Below, one piece after another: positions 1 to 5,071 of a stretch of 7,927 bases of DNA. The position numbers and the translations under genes were made by a program. How positions within the stretch are numbered: the first letter of the stretch is position 1; the number at the start of each line of letters is the position of its first letter. The notes under the pieces are model-generated. The model saw only the letters and a program-made list of their open reading frames with translations, searched no databases and was not told the origin of the DNA. This DNA is from an uncultured Ruminococcus sp. (lineage in GTDB: Bacteria > Bacillota > Clostridia > Oscillospirales > Ruminococcaceae), in assembly GCA_902772615.1 (NCBI GenBank), contig CACYBC010000019.1, forward strand, positions 1 through 7,927. The letters are read 5' to 3'.

Positions 1-131
1 AAGATCAGCGGAAGCAGATTGGCAAGAGCAAGCTGCAGCAGCGTGATACTAAAGGATACCAGGTTAAACTTTACAAACTGCCAAATGATACTGTCGCCGA
101 AACGGTCATCGATCTTTTTAAGTAAAGACAT
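1..131 (-). CDS. GtrA-like multi-span membrane protein, N-terminal part only
   Basis: The first 43 codons of a minus-strand gene are present; the rest lies beyond the left edge. The peptide begins MSLLKKIDDRFGDSI, continues IWQFVKFNLVSFSITLLQ and then ALANLLPLI. This is a short charged amphipathic start, a Q-F-x-K-F motif and then the first hydrophobic helix from about residue 22. That layout (helix opening with QF-x-KF-x-hydrophobic) is typical of GtrA-like proteins, small four-helix membrane proteins thought to move polyprenyl-linked sugars across the membrane for cell-wall or lipid glycosylation. The ATG at 131 is the first start after an in-frame TGA at 153-155. An AAGAAGG stretch (143-149 on this strand) precedes it by 11 nt, slightly long for a ribosome binding site. 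The family call rests on the N-terminus only, so another small membrane family remains possible. Confidence 0.55.
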   Translation of the reverse strand, partial: MSLLKKIDDRFGDSIIWQFVKFNLVSFSITLLQLALANLLPLI

Positions 132-157
132 GCCAGAACATACCTTCTTTTTTCATG

Positions 158-184
158 ATTATCTTCTTCCTTCCTGAAAGCAAA
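158..184 (-). promoter_or_regulatory. weak candidate promoter for the GtrA-like gene
   Basis: On the minus strand a GATAAT (158-163, five of six matches to TATAAT) lies about 27 nt upstream of the ATG at 131. A poor -35 candidate, TTTGCT (179-184), is 15 nt upstream of it. The -35 coincides with the T-rich tail of the hairpin at 185-208. The match is weak, and the gene could instead be read from upstream transcription. Confidence 0.22.
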
Positions 185-208
185 CTTCCCACCGTGTCCG
201 GTGGGGAG
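179..208 (-). terminator. hairpin, probable terminator of the minus-strand membrane operon or hsp20 relic
   Basis: Bases 185-194 (CTTCCCACCG) and 199-208 (CGGTGGGGAG) form a 10-bp stem with one G-T wobble and a TGTC tetraloop. Read on the minus strand, the hairpin is followed by TTTGCTTTC, an interrupted U-tract, so it is a moderate intrinsic terminator in that direction. It sits 13 nt after the stop codon of the hsp20 relic. It may be that gene's original terminator, now serving the operon that ends at 346. On the plus strand no T-run follows. Confidence 0.5.
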
Positions 209-220
209 CTGTCAGGGGGA

Positions 221-325
221 TTATTCGATTGCAATGTATTTCTTCTCAGGCAGCTGTTGTTTTGTTTCTTTCTTAGGGATCTGCAGTGACAGAGTAACAT
301 GTTCCGGTTTGGACTTGATATCCTC
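221..325 (-). pseudogene. 3' relic of a small heat-shock protein (Hsp20/alpha-crystallin) gene
   Basis: Downstream of the 343-aa gene the minus strand holds 34 sense codons ending in TAA (221-223), with no usable start: the codon before them is TAA (326-328). The peptide starts EDIKSKPEHVTLSLQIPKKE and ends LPEKKYIAIE. Three things match the C-terminal end of bacterial Hsp20 proteins. There is a D-I-K-x-K segment before the penultimate strand, a V-T-L-x-L-x-I-P-K-K strand (canonical GVLTLTIPKK, here lacking the G), and a short Lys/Glu tail carrying the I-x-I anchor motif (IAI) used for oligomer assembly. The remaining three quarters of an alpha-crystallin domain is absent, because the 343-aa gene occupies that position. 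I read this as a decayed remnant. The family match is from memory of the motif, not from a search. Confidence 0.55.
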
Positions 326-345
326 TTACATGATCCGGCCGGAGA

Positions 346-1377
346 TCACTTTGCAGCCTTTGCCTTCGCTTTTTCCTCTTTGAACCAGTCGTTGTAGATC
401 TTCTGGTTCTCGGGGGAGTATCCAAGCATAAGATCCGGATTCTTCTGCGCCAGTTCCTCCATTATGTGAGAGAACGCTTCTGTGCCTATGCCGTCCTTGC
501 CCTTTTCCACCTGGCATACCGGGACCGCCTTGAGAGTCCGTCCCGCGGCCTGCAGTGTCTGGGAGACCACCACGCCGTTGTATCTCTGTATGTGTCCGTA
601 CATCCATAGGATGTCGTTCAGAGCCATGACCGATCCCTGGGGCCTGCAGTAGATGAAATCCTGGCTGATCCTGGTGGTGTCCTTGCCGATGATCTCGGTG
701 AGAGGGGACTCGAGCTGTTCAGCCGCGAGGTCCGTCAGGCCGAGCTGGTTCAGGCGCTTGATACAGCGGCGGGCAAAGTGATTCCTGCCCGAACTGAACG
801 CGACCACGAAGAAATCCGCGAGAAGTGCTATCAGACCGAGGAATATCAGTATGCCCTGGATCTTGGAGTCAGGAGATTCCGTGGTGTCCAGATAGAATTT
901 CCCGAACACGTCCTTCACTTTGTCTCTGGATTCGTAGTCAAACACATCGGCGATGACGTCAGCCAGTTCATCCGTGATCTTGTTGGGCATGCCGTAGATC
1001 CTTGTGGGATCGATGTACTCTTCATCATCGGAATACCACCAGTCATTGTGGACCTTCAGGGACATGAACTGAGAGATCGGCATCTTTACGATGTTCCCGT
1101 ATCCGTCCCTGTCTATCGCGGCATACCATCTCTCACTGTCCCTGCTGGCGATATAGTCTGAGACACCCACAAGATCGATGTAGGCATATCTGTCCTTCAT
1201 CTCGTCTTCTCCGGGGTAGAACTCGACCGCCTTGGAAGGATCGGCCTGCCGGCTGCCGAATACGGAGCCCAGGATAAAAGCTGCGACGGCCAGGGCCAGA
1301 AGGCCTATCTTCAGCAGTCTCATCCAGGAAGGGGATCCGAGGTAATCTCTTAGTTTTTTTGCAGATGCTGTGTCCAT
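346..1377 (-). CDS. uncharacterised two-helix membrane protein (343 aa)
   Basis: I do not recognise a named family. A short basic cytoplasmic N-terminus leads into a membrane helix at about 20-41, then an acidic extracytoplasmic region at 42-171 rich in Tyr/Asp and containing SERWYAAIDRDGYG. A second helix at about 172-195 is followed by a strongly basic stretch (GRNHFARRCIKRLN), which fixes the C-terminus inside by the positive-inside rule. The cytoplasmic domain (about 225-325) alternates strand-like segments (TRISQDFIYCR, ALNDILWMYGHIQRY, GVVVSQTL) with a final helix, suggesting a compact beta-rich, possibly PH-like fold. It ends in a lysine-rich tail. The layout recalls DUF-type Firmicutes membrane proteins (perhaps DUF6709), but that is a guess. 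The start is well supported: GGAG at 1384-1387 lies 6 nt before the ATG. Only 15 nt separate it from the 573-aa gene, so the two are surely co-transcribed and probably act together at the membrane. Confidence 0.8.
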   Translation of the reverse strand: MDTASAKKLRDYLGSPSWMRLLKIGLLALAVAAFILGSVFGSRQADPSKAVEFYPGEDEMKDRYAYIDLVGVSDYIASRDSERWYAAIDRDGYGNIVKMPISQFMSLKVHNDWWYSDDEEYIDPTRIYGMPNKITDELADVIADVFDYESRDKVKDVFGKFYLDTTESPDSKIQGILIFLGLIALLADFFVVAFSSGRNHFARRCIKRLNQLGLTDLAAEQLESPLTEIIGKDTTRISQDFIYCRPQGSVMALNDILWMYGHIQRYNGVVVSQTLQAAGRTLKAVPVCQVEKGKDGIGTEAFSHIMEELAQKNPDLMLGYSPENQKIYNDWFKEEKAKAKAAK

Positions 1378-1392
1378 TTTAGTCTCCGTGTC

Positions 1393-3114
1393 TCAGTCGA
1401 TGATGATCTGTTTGCCTGTATTGTCGTAAATCGATTCCACTATGTTGTCAGTCAGCGACAGACGCACGCAGAATTCGAACTGCTCCGTCAGTACGTTCGT
1501 TCCGCTGAGCATCTTGCCGTAACCGAGGGTTATGTATGAGTGATCTATGTAGATCATCGAAGGAAGGATCTTCATCGCGGACGTGGCCTCCGTGAAGGTC
1601 ATCCCGGAACGGACTAAGGAGTACTCGGACGCCTCCAGCTGGCCTTCCTTGTCACGGAGCCTGCTGTTTACCGCGGAGAACATCACGAAATCCTGACGTA
1701 TGCCGAAACCTGCGGTGTAGGTCCATACGGGTGAACCGTCCTCCTTTTTCCACTCGGAAGTGCCGTTATACAGCGAAGTCTCATCGATCTGCTGGGACAG
1801 AGTCAGGGAGGGAATGATCCTGAGCGCATCGGACCTGTAAGGCTTGTCTCTGAATTTGAGACAGGACAGGTATCCGTTGAAGTCTGCCATATATGCGTCG
1901 AAATCATCATACTGCCTGTTTTGATCCCTGGGGAGCTGCGAATGGAAGGCGGGGTCGGAACCGTCATAGGCGTAGCCCGTGCCGGACAGGAAGCTCCCGT
2001 CCGATCCGGTCCTTGCCCAGAGCTGTCCGGACCATGCAGAACTGAAATTGTATTTTGGGTCGAGATAACCGAAATGATATTCGCGGTAGGTGACTCCGTC
2101 AGCTGAATACGAACGCACCATTGAGACGGGAGTCCCTGCCTGCTCCTGAAGTTCCTCCGGGGTGCCGGCGGACAGGCTGCTGCCTGTGACCAGACCGATG
2201 GAGGACGCCTGCTTCAGATCCAGAACAGTGATCTTTTCGGAGGTGTTTCCGTTGTAGATGACCTGCACGGCCACTGCCGGAGTGCCGTACTCGGTCTTGT
2301 CTGAACTGAGATATATCGAAGCCTCCTTCGTGCCCGAAGTGCTCCTGCCTAGAGCGGATTCGATGGAAGATCTGCTGTCTCCCGGATCCAGTGACAGCGC
2401 CGCATCCAGAGTGACGGAGGAAGAACCTTTGACCTGGTCCGAGATCACCGGCATCTCAGAAGGAGACCTGTGGTTTCCGAGGGAGGATACGGTAAAGAAT
2501 ATGCCCGCCGCAGTCAGGGCAAAAAGCATGATCAGTATGGCAAACGATGAAAATGAACCGCGGCTCCGGGATCTCCGGACCGGCTGTTCTTCAGACGCAG
2601 CGGGAATACTGCCGCCGCTGTTCCGCGGAGGCCTGTTCTTTGGCCGCTCGGGGGCGGATGGGTGTGCTTCGTTGCGAACGGGCACGTCGGGGCGTTTTTC
2701 TTCGCGGACAGGCACAGCGGCAGGTGCGGGATCCACCGCCCGCGCTATCCTGTTCAGGAACGCGTCGAGATCCGCCTCGCCCATCCCGGAGCCTGCCGGA
2801 ACCGCGCACGCGACTATAATGGTGCACCCGTTCTCTGCCGGCTTGACCCTCAGACCGAGCCTTGAGTCGGAAGAGGACAGTCTTATGTCATAGGGAGCAG
2901 CGTTAAGGCGGTAATATGAGCCCAGGAACAGCACGGTGCCGGCGCAGGAACGTTCCGATGTCTGCCTGATCTTCTGGCCTTCCCATCTGTAGAGACTGCT
3001 GTCGTCAAAGCGCATCAAAACATCCCAGACCTTGTCGGCCGGGACATCGAACGAAGCATAACGCGAATAATTCACAGTGCTCTCACTCATAGGGAACATA
3101 TACCCCCATACCAT
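1393..3114 (-). CDS. uncharacterised membrane-anchored protein with START/SRPBCC-like N-terminal domain
   Basis: The product (573 aa from the outermost ATG) has four parts. Residues 14-126 look like a START/SRPBCC-type ligand-binding fold: the opening YSRYASFDVPADKVWDVLMR is typical of its first strand and helix, and it closes with the long helix ADLDAFLNRIARA. Residues 127-187 are a Pro/Arg/Glu-rich disordered linker. Residues 189-212 are a single membrane helix preceded by RRSRSRG, so the N-terminus is cytoplasmic. Residues 213-573 are extracytoplasmic, low in Cys and rich in Ser/Tyr/Asp. They may hold BLIP/SmpA-like units, since LDPGDSRSSIESALG (about 242-256) and VRSGMTFTEATSAMKILP (501-518) each resemble the short helix-turn opening of that fold. 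Function is unknown; the shape suggests signalling between cytoplasm and envelope. The start is uncertain: the ATG at 3114 lacks a Shine-Dalgarno, while Met9 at 3090 has GGGGG 12 nt upstream and fits the domain start better. It heads the operon with the 343-aa gene. Confidence 0.78.
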   Translation of the reverse strand: MVWGYMFPMSESTVNYSRYASFDVPADKVWDVLMRFDDSSLYRWEGQKIRQTSERSCAGTVLFLGSYYRLNAAPYDIRLSSSDSRLGLRVKPAENGCTIIVACAVPAGSGMGEADLDAFLNRIARAVDPAPAAVPVREEKRPDVPVRNEAHPSAPERPKNRPPRNSGGSIPAASEEQPVRRSRSRGSFSSFAILIMLFALTAAGIFFTVSSLGNHRSPSEMPVISDQVKGSSSVTLDAALSLDPGDSRSSIESALGRSTSGTKEASIYLSSDKTEYGTPAVAVQVIYNGNTSEKITVLDLKQASSIGLVTGSSLSAGTPEELQEQAGTPVSMVRSYSADGVTYREYHFGYLDPKYNFSSAWSGQLWARTGSDGSFLSGTGYAYDGSDPAFHSQLPRDQNRQYDDFDAYMADFNGYLSCLKFRDKPYRSDALRIIPSLTLSQQIDETSLYNGTSEWKKEDGSPVWTYTAGFGIRQDFVMFSAVNSRLRDKEGQLEASEYSLVRSGMTFTEATSAMKILPSMIYIDHSYITLGYGKMLSGTNVLTEQFEFCVRLSLTDNIVESIYDNTGKQIIID

Positions 3115-3124
3115 GTATATACAT
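3113..3124. repeat. 12-bp perfect palindrome ATGTATATACAT at the operon start
   Basis: ATGTATATACAT reads the same on both strands and includes the outermost ATG of the 573-aa gene. It lies just downstream of the candidate minus-strand promoter, where an operator could act. It is also AT-rich and short enough to arise by chance, so regulatory meaning is only a possibility. Confidence 0.25.
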
Positions 3125-3134
3125 TATTAATATT

Positions 3135-3164
3135 ATCATGGACGGGGCAGGATTAGAACGTCAA
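3135..3164 (-). promoter_or_regulatory. candidate promoter of the membrane-protein operon
   Basis: On the minus strand TTGACG (3159-3164, five of six to TTGACA) is followed after 18 nt by CATGAT (3135-3140, four of six to TATAAT). Transcription would start near 3128, giving a leader of about 13 nt to the ATG at 3114 or about 37 nt to the one at 3090. The longer leader would favour the inner start. The -10 is imperfect; GATAAT at 3132-3137 would be closer to consensus but has a 21-nt spacer. Confidence 0.4.
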
Positions 3165-3223
3165 AATCAGAAATAATACAGAGCCGGAAGATGTGCAGTA
3201 AGCACAAATAAGCAGTGAATATA

Positions 3224-3252
3224 TGTTCAAAATGACAAGGTTATGATATACT
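3224..3252 (+). promoter_or_regulatory. extended -10 promoter for the Dabb-glyS transcript
   Basis: TGATATACT (3244-3252) is an extended -10 element: TG, one base, then TATACT (five of six to TATAAT). A poor -35, TGTTCA (3224-3229), lies 17 nt upstream, as is common when the TG extension is present. Transcription would start near 3259, about 20 nt before the ATG at 3280. The leader is therefore too short for a riboswitch or T-box. Confidence 0.55.
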
Positions 3253-3279
3253 GATTTTCGATGTAAAAGAGGTGCTGAG

Positions 3280-3570
3280 ATGATTAGACACATAGTATGC
3301 TTCAAGCTCAAGGACAGGAGCAACGAGGCAAAGGAAAAGGCAAAAGAAATACTCAGTTCGATGGAAGGAAACGTTCCGACGATCAGAAACATATGGGTCG
3401 GCACGGATTTTCTGATGTCGGACAGGAGCTATGACGTGATACTTCTGGTGGACGTTGAGAGCAGAGAGGCTCTAGATGAGTACCAGAACGACCCGTACCA
3501 CTGCGGTGTGGTCAAGCCCTATATGCACGCGGTCAGGGAAGGAAGCGTTTCCGTCGACTGCGAGCTTTGA
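3280..3570 (+). CDS. Dabb (stress-responsive alpha/beta barrel) domain protein
   Basis: This 96-aa protein covers a whole Dabb domain and nothing else. It opens MIRHIVCFKLKD, the typical first strand with the conserved His4, followed by a charged helix (NEAKEKAKEILSSM) and the strands IRNIWVGTDF and YDVILLVDVES. It closes with the family-typical ALDEYQNDPYHCGVVKPYMHAV helix and the last strand GSVSVDCEL. Dabb proteins are ferredoxin-like dimers; some are stress-induced and some relatives are cyclases or monooxygenases, but most in Clostridia have no assigned reaction. The start has a strong ribosome binding site, AAAAGAGG (3265-3272), 7 nt upstream. It is the first gene of the transcript, with glyS starting 41 nt after its stop, so it is probably co-expressed with the synthetase although no functional link is known. 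Confidence 0.88.
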   Translation: MIRHIVCFKLKDRSNEAKEKAKEILSSMEGNVPTIRNIWVGTDFLMSDRSYDVILLVDVESREALDEYQNDPYHCGVVKPYMHAVREGSVSVDCEL

Positions 3571-3598
3571 GAACACAACTAATATTAATAATTGATAC

Positions 3599-3603
3599 AG
3601 AGG
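3599..3603 (+). promoter_or_regulatory. ribosome binding site that sets the glyS start
   Basis: AGAGG at 3599-3603 lies 8 nt before the ATG at 3612. It supports that start over the upstream in-frame TTG at 3567, which overlaps the Dabb stop codon, and over the later ATG at 3633. Confidence 0.7.
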
Positions 3604-3611
3604 TACAGAGA

Positions 3612-5000
3612 ATGTTACAGACAGAGAAGACCATGGATAAGATCGTGGCGCTGTGCAAGAACAGAGGGTTCATATTCCCCGGCAGTGAGATCTACGGCGG
3701 ACTGGCGAACTCCTGGGACTACGGTCCTCTTGGCGCGCTTCTCAAACAGAACATCAAGTCAGCCTGGTGGAAGAAATTCGTCCAGGAGAGCCCGACGAAC
3801 GTCGGACTGGATGCGGGCATCCTCATGAATCCCCGTGTCTGGGAAGCCTCCGGTCACGTTGTAAACTTCAATGATCCTCTGATCGACTGCAAGAGCTGCA
3901 AACGCAGACACCGCGCAGACAAGCTCATCGAGGAATGGGCAAAGGAGACCGGGAACGATGTGGTCGTGGAAGCCATGACCAATGAAGAGATGGTCGCTTT
4001 CATCAGGGAGAACAAGATACCCTGCCCCGGCTGCGGAGCCAGTGATTTCTCCGACATCAAGAAATTCAACCTCATGTTCAAGACTCACCAGGGCGTTACC
4101 GAGGACAGCGGAGTCGATGTATATCTCCGCCCCGAGACAGCCCAGGGAATCTTCGTGGACTACAAGAGCGTGCTGAGGACCAGCCGCCGCAAGGTGCCGT
4201 TCGGCATATGCCAGATCGGAAAGAGCTTCCGCAACGAGATCACTCCCGGAAACTTCATCTTCCGTACGCTTGAGTTCGAGCAGATGGAGATGGAATTCTT
4301 CTGCGAGCCCGGGACCGACATGGAATGGTTCCAGTACTGGAGAAGCTTCTGCAGAGACTGGCTGCTCTCACTCGGCATAAAGCAGGAGAATCTCAGACTC
4401 AGGGACCATGAACCGGCAGAGCTGGCCTTCTATTCCAAGGGCACCACAGACTTCGAGTATCTCTTCCCGTTCGGATGGGGAGAACTGTGGGGCATCGCGG
4501 ATAGGACCGACTATGACCTGTCGCAGCATTCATCCTATTCCGGTGAGAAGCTCATCTATCAGGAAGAAGGCAAAGAACCTTACGTGCCTTATGTCATCGA
4601 GCCGTCCATCGGTGTTGAAAGGGCTCTGCTCGTGTTCCTGACGGAAGCATACGATGAGGAGAAGGTAGGGGAGAACGACACGAGAGTGGTGCTCCATCTG
4701 CATCCCTTCCTTGCTCCCTATAAGGCTGCTGTGCTGCCTCTCTCCAAGAAACTCGGAGAAGGCGCTGCAAAGGTGCGCAATCTTCTGGCAAAGGAGTTCA
4801 TGGTGGATTACGATGAATCCGGTTCCATTGGAAAGCGCTACCGCAGACAGGATGAGATCGGTACGCCTTACTGCATAACATACGACTTCGACAGCGAGAC
4901 CGACGGATGCGTCACGGTCCGCGACAGAGACACCATGGAGCAGGTGAGAGTGCCTGTCGATTCGCTGAGGGACTTCCTCAGGGAACGCGTCGCGTTCTAA
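3612..5000 (+). CDS. glyS: glycyl-tRNA synthetase, dimeric type
   Basis: This cytosolic class II enzyme attaches glycine to tRNA-Gly using ATP. From the ATG at 3612 it is 462 aa, usual for the alpha-2 form of Gram-positive bacteria, which is unrelated in architecture to the alpha-2-beta-2 form. The N-terminal region has the conserved GFIFPGSEIYGG and NSWDYGPLG segments. A zinc knuckle is formed by Cys93, Cys96 and Cys138, Cys141 (two CxxC pairs). RPETAQGIF (173-181) shapes the glycine pocket. Motif 2 is FRNEITP (206-212) with the catalytic Arg207 and Glu209, followed by RTLEFEQME. Motif 3 is EPSIGVER (330-337) with Arg337. The C-terminal anticodon-binding domain begins near VVLHLHPFLAPYKAAV and ends with the GTPYCITYD and VTVRDRDTMEQ strands. 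All key residues are present. It is the second gene after the Dabb gene and is followed by a strong terminator. The symbol glyS is widely used for this form in Clostridia; glyQS and grs1 are alternatives. Confidence 0.97.
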   Translation: MLQTEKTMDKIVALCKNRGFIFPGSEIYGGLANSWDYGPLGALLKQNIKSAWWKKFVQESPTNVGLDAGILMNPRVWEASGHVVNFNDPLIDCKSCKRRHRADKLIEEWAKETGNDVVVEAMTNEEMVAFIRENKIPCPGCGASDFSDIKKFNLMFKTHQGVTEDSGVDVYLRPETAQGIFVDYKSVLRTSRRKVPFGICQIGKSFRNEITPGNFIFRTLEFEQMEMEFFCEPGTDMEWFQYWRSFCRDWLLSLGIKQENLRLRDHEPAELAFYSKGTTDFEYLFPFGWGELWGIADRTDYDLSQHSSYSGEKLIYQEEGKEPYVPYVIEPSIGVERALLVFLTEAYDEEKVGENDTRVVLHLHPFLAPYKAAVLPLSKKLGEGAAKVRNLLAKEFMVDYDESGSIGKRYRRQDEIGTPYCITYDFDSETDGCVTVRDRDTMEQVRVPVDSLRDFLRERVAF

Positions 5001-5021
5001 AAACCAATCATTGAGATACGG

Positions 5022-5051
5022 CGCCGCACGACGCTCGTGCGGCGTTTTTTT
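5022..5051 (+). terminator. strong intrinsic terminator after glyS
   Basis: CGCCGCACGA (5022-5031) and TCGTGCGGCG (5035-5044) form a perfect 10-bp GC-rich stem with a 3-nt CGC loop, followed directly by seven T (5045-5051). It begins 22 nt after the glyS stop and ends 20 nt before the typA start. Confidence 0.93.
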
Positions 5052-5071
5052 GAGAGTTAATATCAGAGAAA

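Noticed and set aside
118..300. A 60-codon minus-strand frame spanning the spacer before the GtrA-like gene
   Set aside because: The start has no well-spaced ribosome binding site, the frame runs through the hairpin and overlaps the GtrA-like start. The neighbouring frame carries the hsp20-like peptide instead.
326..607. A 93-codon minus-strand frame inside the 3' end of the 343-aa gene, running into the hsp20 relic frame
   Set aside because: Its product is a low-complexity Gly/Arg-rich shadow of the real gene. Only the part after its stop codon resembles a protein family, so it is not the missing hsp20 5' part.
2258..2893. A 211-codon plus-strand frame opposite the 573-aa gene
   Set aside because: Its product is Ser/Arg/Ala-rich without domain features and covers the disordered linker and membrane helix of the real gene in antisense, so it is a compositional shadow.
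3566..3592. Possible internal promoter between the Dabb gene and glyS (TTGAGA with AATAAT)
   Set aside because: The spacer is only 14 nt. The region is simply AT-rich, and the genes are close enough to be one transcript.
3567..3611. N-terminal extension of glyS from a TTG start
   Set aside because: The 15 extra residues (MRTQLILIIDTEVQR) are not typical of the enzyme. The TTG overlaps the Dabb stop, and AGAGG is placed correctly for the ATG at 3612.
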